64,000 nt of DNA from Astrobacterium formosum (GTDB taxonomy: Bacteria; Pseudomonadota; Alphaproteobacteria; Rhizobiales; Xanthobacteraceae). The notes beneath the pieces were generated by a model. The model was not told the origin of the DNA and ran no database searches. It saw only the letters and a list, made by a program, of their open reading frames with translations. The DNA lies in assembly GCA_030848545.1 (NCBI GenBank), contig JAVDCA010000003.1, positions 248,001 through 312,000 on the forward strand. The letters run 5' to 3'. Below, one piece after another: positions 43,713 to 52,394 of the stretch. Numbering within the stretch: position 1 is the first letter of the stretch; the number at the start of each line of letters is the position of its first letter. The position numbers were made by a program, and so were the translations under genes.

Positions 43713-44669
43713 ATGAAACGCTTCGCCGATCTGACCGAACAGGAAGTGCTGGCCCTCGCGATTTCCAACGAGGACGAGGACTCTCGCATCTACCGCGAAT
43801 TCGCCGACGGGCTGCGCGAGCAGTACCCCTCCTCCGCCAAGATGTTCGACGCCATGGCCGACGAGGAGGTGCGCCATCGCACCCGGCTGTTCGAACTCTA
43901 TCGCGGCAAGTTCGGCGAGCATTTGCCGCTCATCCGCCGCCAGGACGTCAAGGGCTTCCTGCGCCATCGCCCGATCTGGCTCGTCAAGCCGCTCGGCCTC
44001 GACGAGGTGAGGAAATACGCCGCCAACATGGAATTCGAGACGGCGCGCTTCTATCGCCGCGCCGCCGAGACGACGCGCGACACCTCCGTGCGCCAGCTCC
44101 TGACCGAACTCGCCGAGGCGGAGGACGTGCACGAGATGGTGGCGGCGCGGCTGGGCGAGAAGCACCTGACCGCGGAAGCGGTGGCCACCGAGGACGAGAC
44201 GGCGCGGCGCATGTTCGTGCTGCAATACGTCCAGCCCGGCCTCGCCGGCCTGATGGACGGCTCGGTGTCGACGCTGGCGCCCTTGTTTGCCGCCGCCTTC
44301 GCGACCCACAGCACCTGGGAGACTTTCCTGGTCGGGCTCGCGGCTTCGGTCGGCGCCGGCATTTCCATGGGCTTCGCCGAGGCCCTCTCCGACGACGGCT
44401 CGCTCACCGGCCGCGGCGCCCCGCTGATCCGCGGCTGGGTATGCGGCGCCATGACGACCCTGGGCGGCCTCGGCCACACCCTGCCCTACCTGATTCCCGA
44501 TTTCATGATCGCCACGGTCCTCGCCGTCGCGGTGGTCGTGGTCGAGCTCGGGGCCATCTCGTATATTCGCTACCGCTATATGGACACGCCGTTCCTGCAG
44601 GCGGCATTCCAGGTCATCGTCGGGGGCGCGCTGGTGTTCCTGGCGGGAATTCTTATCGGCATCTCGTGA
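43713..44669 (+). CDS. mbfA: Membrane-bound ferritin MbfA (iron exporter type)
   Basis: A 318-residue protein: an N-terminal ferritin-like (erythrin-vacuolar iron transport) domain of about 145 residues and a C-terminal VIT1/CCC1-like domain with five membrane helices. Di-iron glutamates lie in [45 protein letters not shown] and EAEDVHEMV; the membrane part opens [24 protein letters not shown]. In Bradyrhizobium and Agrobacterium MbfA exports iron and aids peroxide resistance, under the control of Irr. The start at 43713 has no strong ribosome site; the leader holds an orphan terminator. The phosphoesterase gene begins 5 bp after its stop. Confidence 0.93.
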   Translation: MKRFADLTEQEVLALAISNEDEDSRIYREFADGLREQYPSSAKMFDAMADEEVRHRTRLFELYRGKFGEHLPLIRRQDVKGFLRHRPIWLVKPLGLDEVRKYAANMEFETARFYRRAAETTRDTSVRQLLTELAEAEDVHEMVAARLGEKHLTAEAVATEDETARRMFVLQYVQPGLAGLMDGSVSTLAPLFAAAFATHSTWETFLVGLAASVGAGISMGFAEALSDDGSLTGRGAPLIRGWVCGAMTTLGGLGHTLPYLIPDFMIATVLAVAVVVVELGAISYIRYRYMDTPFLQAAFQVIVGGALVFLAGILIGIS

Positions 44670-44674
44670 CGCGG

Positions 44675-45583
44675 ATGTTCGTGCTCGCCCATCTGTCGGA
44701 TCCGCATCTCGGACCGCTCCCCAGGGCGCGCATGTTCGACCTCGCCTCCAAACGCGTGCTCGGCTACATCAACTGGCAGCGCTCACGGCGCGCCGTCCAC
44801 CGCATCGACGTGCTCGAAGCCCTGACCCGCGACGTGCTCGCGCAGGCGCCCGACCATGTCGCGGTGACCGGCGACCTGGTCAACATCGCGCTTGCCGCCG
44901 AGTTCACCCAGGCGCGCGTCTGGCTCGCGAGCCTCGGTTCGCCCCGCGACGTCACCCTCGTGCCCGGCAACCACGACGCCTATGTGCGTTCGGCGCTGCG
45001 CCAGCATCGCCTCCTGTGGGGCGACTACATGCGCGAGGACGACAGCCTCGCGACCCTCGACCAGGTCGATTTCCCTTTCGTACGAAAGCGCGGACCTCTT
45101 GCCCTCGTCGGCCTGTCGAGCGCGATCCCGACCGCGCCGTTCATGGCAACCGGCCGGCTCGGCCCGGTCCAGCTCGGGCGCCTCGCCGACATCCTCGCCG
45201 CCCTCGGCGCCGAGGGCCTGTTCCGGGTGGTGCTGATCCATCATCCGCCGCTGAGCGCGCCCGCCCATCGATTCAAATGGTTGACCGACGCCGGGGAGCT
45301 GCGCGCCGTGCTCACGCAGGCCGGCGCCGAGCTCGTCATCCACGGCCACGACCATGTCCGTTCGCTGGTCTGGCTCGACGGCCGCGACGGCCGCATCCCG
45401 GCGATGGGCGTACCGTCGGCGTCGGCGGCGCCGGTCGAAGGCCGACGCGCGCACCAGCGTGCCGCCTACAATCTCTACCGCATCGTCCGCGCCTCGGACC
45501 GCTGGTCATTCGAGGCGATCTCGCGCGGCTTCAAAGACGGCGGCGACGGGATCGTCGAACTCGAACGGCGCACGCTGAGCTAG
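44675..45583 (+). CDS. Calcineurin-type metallophosphoesterase
   Basis: A 302-residue protein with all metallophosphoesterase motifs: LSDPHLG (D8, H10 region), VTGDLVN, VPGNHD, IHHPPL and HGHDHV. Two metal ions are bound by these Asp/His/Asn residues. It hydrolyses a phosphate ester, perhaps a cyclic nucleotide or lipid. ATG 44675 is 5 bp after the mbfA stop; an in-frame GTG 44666 overlaps that stop as GTGA, so translation is probably coupled. Its pairing with mbfA may be incidental. Confidence 0.93.
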   Translation: MFVLAHLSDPHLGPLPRARMFDLASKRVLGYINWQRSRRAVHRIDVLEALTRDVLAQAPDHVAVTGDLVNIALAAEFTQARVWLASLGSPRDVTLVPGNHDAYVRSALRQHRLLWGDYMREDDSLATLDQVDFPFVRKRGPLALVGLSSAIPTAPFMATGRLGPVQLGRLADILAALGAEGLFRVVLIHHPPLSAPAHRFKWLTDAGELRAVLTQAGAELVIHGHDHVRSLVWLDGRDGRIPAMGVPSASAAPVEGRRAHQRAAYNLYRIVRASDRWSFEAISRGFKDGGDGIVELERRTLS

Positions 45584-45615
45584 CGCCGCATTCCTGAGAG
45601 TCGATTCGGTTTTTC

Positions 45616-45751
45616 GTCATTCCGGGGCGCGCGTGAGCGCAAACCCGGTATCCAGCCACACGCACCGAATTCGCAACTGGATTCCGGGTCCGGCCGGAGC
45701 CTGCCATCGGGCCGCGCTTTGCGCGGACCCGGTGGGCCGCCCCGGAATGAC
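45616..45751. repeat. Dispersed palindromic element, copy C
   Basis: Outer arms GTCATTCCGGGGCG / CGCCCCGGAATGAC pair over 14 bp. Inside are AAACCCGGTATCCAG / CTGGATTCCGGGTCC and a second G+C-rich hairpin. It is 136 bp long, longer than copies A and B because of an inserted hairpin, and lies between two convergent genes. Confidence 0.9.
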
Positions 45752-45801
45752 CACGGAAGGAATCGACCGCATCCGCCAAGAAAATGACGTCGTCAGCGCC
45801 G

Positions 45802-46362
45802 TCACGGCACGCGGACCGACCACCATGCGGCAGCGAGCACCGCCGCGGCGCCGACCACCACGCCGAACAGGAACACCAGTAGGGTACGGCCGCGACGGCG
45901 CGGGGGCCGCGAGGGGGCGTCGTCGCCGTCCTTGCGGCCGGCGAGCATCTGTTCGCGTTCGACGATGCGGCGCGCGACGTAGCGGGTGACCGCCGCCGCG
46001 ATCTCCGGCACCTCGGAGGATTCGGCGAGCACTTCGCGGCCGAAGCGGCCGTCGCGCACAAACCGGTAGATGAGCTTGTCGCGCCCCATATGCACATGGG
46101 CGACGGCATCGATCCACAGACGCGGCGTGTCGCCCCGCGCCACACCGCGATCGAACGTCTCCATCTCGGGCGGAATGTCGGCGAACAGCGGGTCGAGCGC
46201 CTCGTTGAGGATCTCCAGGCGAGCGATATCGGCGTCGCGCAGTTCGACGACGACGCCGGTGCGCTCGGCGGAGTCGATACGGGCGAGCCTGATCGCCTCG
46301 CGCAATGGCCGCGGCGCCTCGTCAGCCGAATCGGAAGCGTTGTTTCTGCGACGCCACCACAT
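45802..46362 (-). CDS. Membrane-anchored protein of unknown function
   Basis: A 186-residue protein. MWWRRRNN begins a basic N-terminus; the middle is soluble, mixed alpha/beta (GVVVELRDADIARLEILNEAL; MGRDKLIYRFVRDGRFGREVLAES); a single membrane helix lies at the end (LLVFLFGVVVGAAAVLAAAWW). It is thus tail-anchored, with most of it probably in the cytoplasm. ATG 46362 is preferred to the longer Arg-rich frame. No family recognised. Confidence 0.75.
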   Translation of the reverse strand: MWWRRRNNASDSADEAPRPLREAIRLARIDSAERTGVVVELRDADIARLEILNEALDPLFADIPPEMETFDRGVARGDTPRLWIDAVAHVHMGRDKLIYRFVRDGRFGREVLAESSEVPEIAAAVTRYVARRIVEREQMLAGRKDGDDAPSRPPRRRGRTLLVFLFGVVVGAAAVLAAAWWSVRVP

Positions 46363-46440
46363 GCCTGCAAGGATACCAGCGGCGCGACGCGGCGCAAGGC
46401 GGGTCGCGCGCCGGCCGACCGTCATCTCGGCGCCTCGGGA

Positions 46441-46656
46441 TCAGCGGTCGACCCACAGCCAAGGCGACCACGCCGGCTTCGCGGCGTGGCGGTTCGCCAT
46501 GGCGGCGCGTGCGGCGCGACGGCGGTCGTCGCGCTCGTGGACGAACATCACTCGTGTCACGGGGCGCCAGTTCAGCCTCAACAGGCGGAAATACGACAGG
46601 TCCGCTATCCGGTCCTCTCGGGCCCAGGAAAAGCGATCGCGCTTGGACGCCAGCAT
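46441..46656 (-). CDS. Small basic protein (71 aa)
   Basis: A 71-residue Arg-rich protein (SYFRLLRLNWRPVTRVMFVHERDDRRRAARAAMANRHAAKPAWSPWLWVDR in parts). AGGGGCGGAC precedes ATG 46656. It lies upstream of the tail-anchored protein gene on the same strand. Composition is typical of G+C-rich spurious frames, so this is a tentative call. Confidence 0.4.
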   Translation of the reverse strand: MLASKRDRFSWAREDRIADLSYFRLLRLNWRPVTRVMFVHERDDRRRAARAAMANRHAAKPAWSPWLWVDR

Positions 46657-46788
46657 GTCCGCCCCTAAGCGTTATGGTTGAACACCCGTCGATCATCGCC
46701 CGCATGTGCCAAGGACTGGTAAACCGGATCGATCAACTTGACTGGGCTGGATCGCGGAATGTCCCATCACCAGGGAAGCCGCAATCGC

Positions 46789-46884
46789 TCACCGCGGTGG
46801 GCAGCAGCCCCCGCAGCTGGAACCACAAGCCTCCGGGCAAAATGAAACATAAATTTTTGAAATGACTATGTTTTTAGAACCCAT
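46789..46884 (-). CDS. Possible 31-residue Cys-rich peptide
   Basis: A short frame of 31 codons from ATG 46884: an Ile/Val/Lys-rich start then CPEACGSSCGGCCPPR, five cysteines spaced C-x3-C-x3-C-x2-CC. It is divergent from the HTH-methyltransferase gene. Ribosome site is poor (GGGCGG). It resembles metal-binding or modified-peptide precursors only in its Cys pattern; it may be chance. Confidence 0.25.
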   Translation of the reverse strand: MGSKNIVISKIYVSFCPEACGSSCGGCCPPR

Positions 46885-46930
46885 CCGCCCAACATCCGTC
46901 CCACCCTGACTATGGGCATTTTTGTGGTTG

Positions 46931-47035
46931 ACCCAACGGTCCCCACCTGATTGCCTCCGTGGGTTCCCCGCTGGACAGACAGGCATCAAGCCTGCGTTAC
47001 GGGGACCAAGAGGAAACGGCCTGAGGAAAAGGCGC
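46931..47035 (+). promoter_or_regulatory. Structured leader with alternative pairings (candidate cis-acting RNA)
   Basis: GGTCCCC (46938-46944) pairs perfectly with GGGGACC (47001-47007), closing a 70-nt domain that has the hairpin CAGGC-ATCAA-GCCTG at 46980-46994. Alternatively TCCCCG (46965-46970) pairs with CGGGGA (47000-47005), which excludes the first helix. Just after, GCCT-GAGGAAA-AGGC folds the ribosome site GAGGAA into a hairpin, 5 nt before ATG 47036. This layout suggests translational control; the ligand, if any, is unknown. Confidence 0.4.
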
Positions 47036-48511
47036 ATGAACGCCCAGCAGCTGCTGCAGGAAATCTCCGACTATTGCCGGACGACTGGACTGGCCGAATC
47101 GACCTTTGGCCGCCGCGCCGTCAACGACGGCAAGCTCGCCAACCGTCTGCGCAATGGCGGCCGCATCACGACTGACACGCTCGACCGCATTCGGTCGTTC
47201 ATGGTCACGCACCCGAACGCGGGCAATGACGCGGCGGGCAATGGCGCGCATGCGGCTGTCGTGACCCGTACCGCTCGGCCCGCTCCGGCGGCGCCGTCAA
47301 TGGCGCCCGCTATCGCGTCCATGGCGATGCCCGCCACGATGCCCGGCACGATGCCCAGCTTGGGGCCCGGCGGGCGCGCCAACGACGATCCGCAGCGTAA
47401 TTTCCGCTTCTTCGACAACCGGCAAAAATACCTGTTGTTCGTCAACACCTGCAGCGAGAAGTGGGTCGTCGCCCATCGGGTCGCCCTCGAACTCGGCAAC
47501 ATCCATCCGCGCCCGCCGGCGGTGCGCCTGTTCGACGCCGGCGTCGGCGACGGCACCGTGCTCTCGAGGGTGATGCGGGCGATGCACGACCGTTTTCCGA
47601 CCGTGCCATTCTACATCGTCGGCAAGGAGATCAGCCTCGAGGACATCCGCCTGACACTGCAGAAGATGGCGGACCGCTTCTTCGAGCATCCCGGCACGGT
47701 GCTGGTGTTGACCAATCTCGCCTATGCGGATGCGCCGTGGCTAGCCGTCAAGTCGTTGTCGGCGGCGTCGAGCCTCGTCTGGCACGAGATGCCGCTCGCC
47801 GGCAATTCCGCCCACCGCTTCGAACAGCAGATCGTCGATCTGGAACCGTTCCTGGCCGAGAACTGGAAAGCGCGCGTCTCCGAGAAGACCGGCAATCCGG
47901 TCTACGAGCGGCCGGTAGTGCTGGTCATCTATCGCGAAGACCACAAATTCCTGCTCGACCCCATCCTGCCGCGTCCGGGCGGCACGACGGCGAACTACGA
48001 TCTCGTCATCGCGTCGCAACCCTATCGGGCGCGCTCGTCGCTGGAATTCAAGTCCCGGCGCGTCATCGTCCCGCTCGCGCGCGCGCTCGGACAGGGTGGG
48101 CGGCTGATCGCCATCCATTCCCACGGCCACGATCCCGGCATGGAGATCATCCGCCGCATCTGGCCGGACGATAACCCGTTCCTGCACGACCGCCACCAGA
48201 TCATGAAGGCGGTCAAGCAGGAGCTCGGACCTGCCGGGCGCGATTTGAACTTCAACGTCTATGCCGACAACCGCGCCATCTTCCGCTACGACATGCACAC
48301 GCTGCCGTCCGAAGTCGGGGCTTCGATCGGCACCTCGACTTTGTTCGCGGCCTGGAATGCGGCCATCTACGTCGCCCAGGTGGAGGACGACCGCCTTGCC
48401 GACGTGGTCGGCGACGGTCGTTATCTCGACGCCACTCGCGAGGTGCTGCATGCCCGCGGCGGCTTGTGGTTCCACGACGAATCCTACGTCATTTCCCGCC
48501 GGCGCGACTGA
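47036..48511 (+). CDS. HTH-domain protein fused to class I SAM methyltransferase
   Basis: A 491-residue protein in three parts. Residues 1-56 carry a small HTH-like domain (STFGRRAVNDGKLANRLRNGGRITTDTLDRIRSFM), a type common as small stand-alone proteins in Alphaproteobacteria. Residues 60-118 are a flexible Pro/Ala/Met linker. From 130 on is a Rossmann methyltransferase with motif I LFDAGVGDGT (166-174) and acidic motif II IVGKEIS. The last 100 residues are less typical. ATG 47036 is chosen because GAGG precedes it. The MetF-like gene starts 16 bp after the stop, so the two are an operon. Target of methylation unknown. Confidence 0.75.
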   Translation: MNAQQLLQEISDYCRTTGLAESTFGRRAVNDGKLANRLRNGGRITTDTLDRIRSFMVTHPNAGNDAAGNGAHAAVVTRTARPAPAAPSMAPAIASMAMPATMPGTMPSLGPGGRANDDPQRNFRFFDNRQKYLLFVNTCSEKWVVAHRVALELGNIHPRPPAVRLFDAGVGDGTVLSRVMRAMHDRFPTVPFYIVGKEISLEDIRLTLQKMADRFFEHPGTVLVLTNLAYADAPWLAVKSLSAASSLVWHEMPLAGNSAHRFEQQIVDLEPFLAENWKARVSEKTGNPVYERPVVLVIYREDHKFLLDPILPRPGGTTANYDLVIASQPYRARSSLEFKSRRVIVPLARALGQGGRLIAIHSHGHDPGMEIIRRIWPDDNPFLHDRHQIMKAVKQELGPAGRDLNFNVYADNRAIFRYDMHTLPSEVGASIGTSTLFAAWNAAIYVAQVEDDRLADVVGDGRYLDATREVLHARGGLWFHDESYVISRRRD

Positions 48512-48527
48512 GCGAGGAAGACCAGCC

Positions 48528-49460
48528 ATGATCGCCAGCACCGCTGCCATTCCGGTCGTCCGCCCCGGCGACGAGGCTGCCGCCATCGCGGCCTTCGCGA
48601 GCCTGGCCTCGTTCGAGACCACCCATCCGAGCGCGGCCGACATCGAGGGCCTGGCGGCGCGCTGGCCGATGGGCACCGCCGTCTATGTCAGCGCCGTTCC
48701 GTCGCGCCCTCCGGTCGAGCAGATCGATGCCGCGATCCGGCTGCGCGGACTGGGCTTCACGCCGGTGCCGCACCTCGCCGCCCGCAATTTCGCCACCAGC
48801 GACGAACTCGACCGCTGGCTCGCCCGCATGAGCGAGGAGGCGCAGGTGCACACCGTATTGGTGATCGGCGGTGACCGCGAAGCGCCGGCCGGCCTCTTCC
48901 ATCACGCTGTCGAAGCCATCGACAGCGGGCTTTTGCAGACACACGGCATCACGGCGATCGGCATCGCGGGCTATCCCGACGGCCATGCCCGCATATCCCA
49001 AGTGGAGCTCCAGCGCGCGCTCGCCGGCAAGATCGAGGCGGCGGAGCAGACCGGCCTCGCCGTCCACATCGTCACCCAGTTCGCGTTCACGGCGGCGCCC
49101 ATCGTCGCCTGGATCCGCCGCCTGCGCGACGACGGCTTCGAGCAGCCGGTGAGGGTCGGGCTTGCGGGGCCGGCTTCGCTCGCATCGCTGGCGCGCTTCG
49201 CCCGCATCTGCGGCGTCAAGAGCTCCCTCCAGGGGCTCGCCCGCAATGCCGGTCTCGTCAAGCACGTGTTCGGCACCGCTGCGCCCGACGAACTCCTGCG
49301 CGCGCTCGCCGGCGAGGCATCGGCCGGACATCTCGGCGAGGTGACGCCGCACTTCTATTCGTTCGGAGGCCTCGCCGCGACGGCGCGCTGGGCCGCCGCA
49401 GTCGCCGGAGGACGAATCACGCTCGATCGCGACGAGGGATTTTCGGTTGCGCCACCGTAG
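48528..49460 (+). CDS. Methylenetetrahydrofolate reductase-like protein
   Basis: A 310-residue protein with the MetF TIM-barrel outline. SFETTHPS (E30) sits where MetF has SFEFFPP and its catalytic glutamate. PHLAARNF matches the folate/flavin strand, VLVIGGDRE the conserved GD loop, IGIAGYPDGH the GxYPxxH motif, and VTQFAFTAAPIVAWIRRLR the ITQ motif. Sequence between is divergent, so it may not be the housekeeping MetF. It probably reduces or handles a methylene/methyl-folate for the linked methyltransferase. ATG 48528 follows GAGGAAGACC. Confidence 0.8.
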   Translation: MIASTAAIPVVRPGDEAAAIAAFASLASFETTHPSAADIEGLAARWPMGTAVYVSAVPSRPPVEQIDAAIRLRGLGFTPVPHLAARNFATSDELDRWLARMSEEAQVHTVLVIGGDREAPAGLFHHAVEAIDSGLLQTHGITAIGIAGYPDGHARISQVELQRALAGKIEAAEQTGLAVHIVTQFAFTAAPIVAWIRRLRDDGFEQPVRVGLAGPASLASLARFARICGVKSSLQGLARNAGLVKHVFGTAAPDELLRALAGEASAGHLGEVTPHFYSFGGLAATARWAAAVAGGRITLDRDEGFSVAPP

Positions 49461-49843
49461 CGAGGTGTTTCGTCGGGAAGCAATTTCGCTTTCGTGCCCC
49501 AGGGGCGCCGCAGAACCGGAGGGCAATCGCATGTGGGCGGCGCCATCGACGTGTCTTATGGCGCATCTGATGCATTGCCGCTCGCCGCAGCAGAACTCCC
49601 TCTCCCCGGCGGGGAGAGGGCTGGGGTGAGGGGGCTCCGGCGGCGCGATCGCGCACGACGTCGTCTCATCCCACCCAACGCCGCATGTAGGCACGTAAAT
49701 CCAACTGGCTTCGCTACCCCCTCACCCCGACCCTCTCCCCAAATGGGGAGAGGGAGAAGAGACGCCGTGCCACATCCGACGGCCCTGCGCAGAACCGCGG
49801 CACGAGCGAGTCGATCAGCCGAGCATCGAAGCCGCCGTGCGAC
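49461..49843. other. 383-bp convergent gap with inverted repeat copies
   Basis: Between the MetF-like gene (plus) and kduD (minus). It holds two copies of a CCCTCTCCCC/GGGGAGAGGG unit at 49596-49635 and 49717-49759 in opposite orientation, described separately. No gene is seen. Confidence 0.6.
49596..49759. repeat. Large inverted pair of CTCTCCCC palindromic units
   Basis: Left unit (49596-49635): CTCCCTCTCCCCGG then GGGGAGAGGGCTGGGGTGAG. Right unit (49717-49759): CCCCCTCACCCCGACCCTC then TCCCCAAATGGGGAGAGGG. Each forms a hairpin, and the inner arms of the two (GAGGGCTGGGGTGAGGGGG versus its complement) can pair with each other across about 80 bp. Related short units occur at 6848 and 53211. 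Confidence 0.85.
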
Positions 49844-50602
49844 CTACCGCGCCAGCCAGCCGCCGTCGACGGGCAGGATGGTGCCGGTGACGTAGCTCGA
49901 TCCGGGCGCGGCGAGGAAGATCACCGCAGTGGCGAGATCCTCCGGCAGGCCCCAGCGGCCGGCCGGGATGCGATCGAGGATCGCCTTGGAGCGGGCCGCG
50001 TCGGCGCGGATCGGGGCGGTGTTGTCGGTCGCCATGTAGCCGGGTGCGATGGCGTTCGCCGTGATGCCGTATTGCGACAATTCGTTCGCCATCAGCTTGG
50101 TCAGGCCGGCGACCGCCGACTTGGACGAGGTGTAGGACGGCACGCGAATGCCGCCCTGGAACGACAGCATCGATGCCGTCGAGATGATGCGGCCGGCGAT
50201 CTTGTTGGTCACCATGTGGTTGGCGACCGCCTGGGAGAGGAGGAACACCGCCTTGATGTTGATGTCCATCACCTGGTCCCAGTCCTTCTCGGAGAACTTC
50301 AAGAAGTCCTCGCGCCGGATGATGCCGGCATTGTTGACCAGGATGTCGATGTGGCCCGCCTGCGCAACGGCGTCGTCCACGAGCTTCTTGATCTCGACGG
50401 TCTTCGAGAGATCGCGCTGATAGGCGTAGAACTTGCGGCCCAGCGCCTTGACGCCGGCTTCCGTCTCGGCGAGGTCGCCGATGTCGACGCCGACGATGTC
50501 GGCGCCCGCGGAGGCGAGCGCCTCCGCCATGCCGCGGCCCAGGCCCGTGCGGGCACCGGTGACCAGCGCCACCTTGCCGGTGAGATCGAACAGCTTGCTC
50601 AT
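49844..50602 (-). CDS. kduD: 2-dehydro-3-deoxy-D-gluconate 5-dehydrogenase
   Basis: A 252-residue classical short-chain dehydrogenase. TGARTGLGRGMA is the NAD-binding loop, NNAG follows, and the catalytic Ser-Tyr-Lys set is S in ISTASMLSFQGG with YTSSK. LFDLTGKVALVTGA and GITANAIAPGYMATDNT are KduD-like. It interconverts 2-dehydro-3-deoxygluconate and 5-keto forms in pectin/uronate breakdown. ATG 50602 follows GGGAGAG, 11 bp after kduI. Confidence 0.92.
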   Translation of the reverse strand: MSKLFDLTGKVALVTGARTGLGRGMAEALASAGADIVGVDIGDLAETEAGVKALGRKFYAYQRDLSKTVEIKKLVDDAVAQAGHIDILVNNAGIIRREDFLKFSEKDWDQVMDINIKAVFLLSQAVANHMVTNKIAGRIISTASMLSFQGGIRVPSYTSSKSAVAGLTKLMANELSQYGITANAIAPGYMATDNTAPIRADAARSKAILDRIPAGRWGLPEDLATAVIFLAAPGSSYVTGTILPVDGGWLAR

Positions 50603-50613
50603 GCCACTCTCCC

Positions 50614-51468
50614 TCACGCCAGCGTCGTCATGGCGACCGGGTCCATGTCCGTATAGACGATGTTGTCACCCGCCATGCTCCAGATGAAGGCATAGGCCGC
50701 GGTGGCGCAGCCCGAATGGATCGACCACGGTGGCGAGGCGACCGCCTGCTCGTTGCGCACGACGATGTGACGGGTCTCGGTCGGAGCGCCCATCATGTGG
50801 AAGACGACGGAGTTGTCCGGCAGGTCGAAATAGAAATAGGCCTCCATGCGACGATCATGGACGTGGCACGGCATCGTGTTCCAGACGCTGCCGGTATCGA
50901 GGCGGGTGAGCCCCATGACGAGCTGGCAGGTCGGCAACAGGCCGGCATGGATGTACTTGCGGATGGTGCGCTTGTTGGAAGTCTCCAGCGAGCCGAGCGT
51001 CTGCGGATCGGCCTCGGCCCGGGTGACCTTGCGGGCCGGGTGGGCGGCGTGCGCCGGGCACGAGTTCATGTAGAGCCGGGCGGGCTTGGCCGGGTCCTGG
51101 CTTTCGAACGTCACCTTGGCGGTGCCCTTGCCGAGATAGAGGGCTTCCTCGGTGCCGATCTCGAAGACCGTGCCGTCGGCGGTGATCTTGGCGGGGCCGC
51201 CGATATTGATGATGCCGAGTTCGCGGCGGGCGAGGAAGTCGGTCTCGCGGATCTGGTGGCACAGCTCGGCCGGGAAGGTCAGCGGCTCGGAAGTCGGCAC
51301 CGCGCCCATCACCACCATGCGGTCGTAGTGCAGATAGGTCCAGGCGAGCTTGCCGGCCTCGAAGAGCTTGTCCATGAGGAAATTGGCGCGCAGCTCGGCG
51401 GTGTCGAACGCCTTTGCTTCGCGTTCGCTCACGGCCTGGCGAACGTCGATCGCGGTCGTCGTAGTCAT
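50614..51468 (-). CDS. kduI: 5-dehydro-4-deoxy-D-glucuronate isomerase
   Basis: A 284-residue cupin-type isomerase. The metal ligands are in PCHVHDRRMEAYFYFD, with later HSGCAT contributing. LGIINIGGPAKITADG and KYIHAGLLPTCQLVMGLT are diagnostic of KduI. It converts 5-dehydro-4-deoxyglucuronate to 2,5-diketo-3-deoxygluconate, the substrate of KduD encoded next. ATG 51468 fits the family; upstream frame is unlike it. Likely regulated by the adjacent GntR gene. Confidence 0.96.
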   Translation of the reverse strand: MTTTTAIDVRQAVSEREAKAFDTAELRANFLMDKLFEAGKLAWTYLHYDRMVVMGAVPTSEPLTFPAELCHQIRETDFLARRELGIINIGGPAKITADGTVFEIGTEEALYLGKGTAKVTFESQDPAKPARLYMNSCPAHAAHPARKVTRAEADPQTLGSLETSNKRTIRKYIHAGLLPTCQLVMGLTRLDTGSVWNTMPCHVHDRRMEAYFYFDLPDNSVVFHMMGAPTETRHIVVRNEQAVASPPWSIHSGCATAAYAFIWSMAGDNIVYTDMDPVAMTTLA

Positions 51469-51518
51469 TTGCGGTTGCCTTTCAGTACTGGAAAAAACGA
51501 GGATCGGCGAGGCGCCGG

Positions 51519-52262
51519 TCACTCGAAAAGGTCGGGGTACAACGCTTCCGCCTTGGGCATGGCGCGCAGGATTTCGGTCAGGTGGTAGCGCATCGCCTTG
51601 TCGGCGGCGTCGGGGTCCTTGGCGTCGATCGCGGTCACGATGGCGCGATGCTGCTCGACCAGGGGCTTCATGGAGTTGGCGTCGGGAATCGTCAGATGGC
51701 AGACGCGGTCCATGTGCGACTTGATATCGATGAGCGTGTCCCACACGCTCGGCATGCCGCAACCACGCGCCAGGGCCTGGTGAAACGCCTCGTCGACCGG
51801 CGTGAAGCCGTCGCGGTCGCCGCGATCGGCGACCCGCATTTGCAGATCGAGCAGGTCCTCGACTTCGTGCCGCACGGCCGGATCGAATTCGGCACAGGCC
51901 CGGCGGGCGACGGCACTCTCGACCGCTTCGCGCACGAACCGCGCCGCCCGCATGCGTTCGCGCGAAATGCGCACCACCAGCGTGCCGCGTTGGGCGCGCA
52001 CCGACAGCAGACCGGCGCGGTCGAGGCTGATGAACGCCTCGCGCACGGGCTGGCGGGAGACGCCGTAACGGCCGGCGACATCCTGCTCGGTCAGCCGCGT
52101 TCCGGGCGGCAGCTCGAGCCTGACGATGGCGCTGCGCAGCTCGCGCTCCAGCCGCCGCGCGGCCGATTCGGAGCGAAGCAGGAGTTCCACCAATCCTCCC
52201 TTCTGCGACGGCGAGGCATAGGATGGCGGAGGAAAGGGCGATGCTTGTCTGTCCAGGCTCAT
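51519..52262 (-). CDS. GntR-family (FadR subfamily) regulator
   Basis: A 247-residue regulator. The winged-helix part has LPPGTRLTEQDVAGRYGVSRQPVREAFISLDRAGLL (about 58-93); the FCD ligand domain follows, with metal-binding residues in VDEAFHQAL and HMDRVCHL, and H in EQHRAIVTAI. It lies just upstream of kduI on the same strand and divergent from the FAH-family gene, so it probably represses both in the absence of a uronate intermediate. ATG 52262 chosen; the frame extends 17 residues further without support. Confidence 0.93.
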   Translation of the reverse strand: MSLDRQASPFPPPSYASPSQKGGLVELLLRSESAARRLERELRSAIVRLELPPGTRLTEQDVAGRYGVSRQPVREAFISLDRAGLLSVRAQRGTLVVRISRERMRAARFVREAVESAVARRACAEFDPAVRHEVEDLLDLQMRVADRGDRDGFTPVDEAFHQALARGCGMPSVWDTLIDIKSHMDRVCHLTIPDANSMKPLVEQHRAIVTAIDAKDPDAADKAMRYHLTEILRAMPKAEALYPDLFE

Positions 52263-52394
52263 AGCGCTACCATGGGTGTGCAGACTACCATACTTCCATA
52301 CACAACGGTCCACATCATGCTCATGCGGCCGTCGAATGCAAGTCCGAAATGGGCCGCAGACTCGCTACGGCCATCCAACTAACGAGAAAACCTC
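52263..52394. promoter_or_regulatory. Divergent gntR / FAH-gene control region
   Basis: 132 bp between divergent starts. CTACCAT occurs twice, at 52267-52273 and 52285-52291, an 18-bp step, followed by TTCCATAC at 52294. These repeats are candidate GntR binding sites, but a clear dyad is not visible. Confidence 0.4.

Larger units (their letters stand above)
46657..47035. other. 379-bp divergent intergenic region
   Basis: Contains an AT-rich patch (46845-46880), the possible Cys-rich short ORF on the minus strand, and the structured leader before the HTH-methyltransferase gene. Apart from these I see no gene. Confidence 0.5.
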
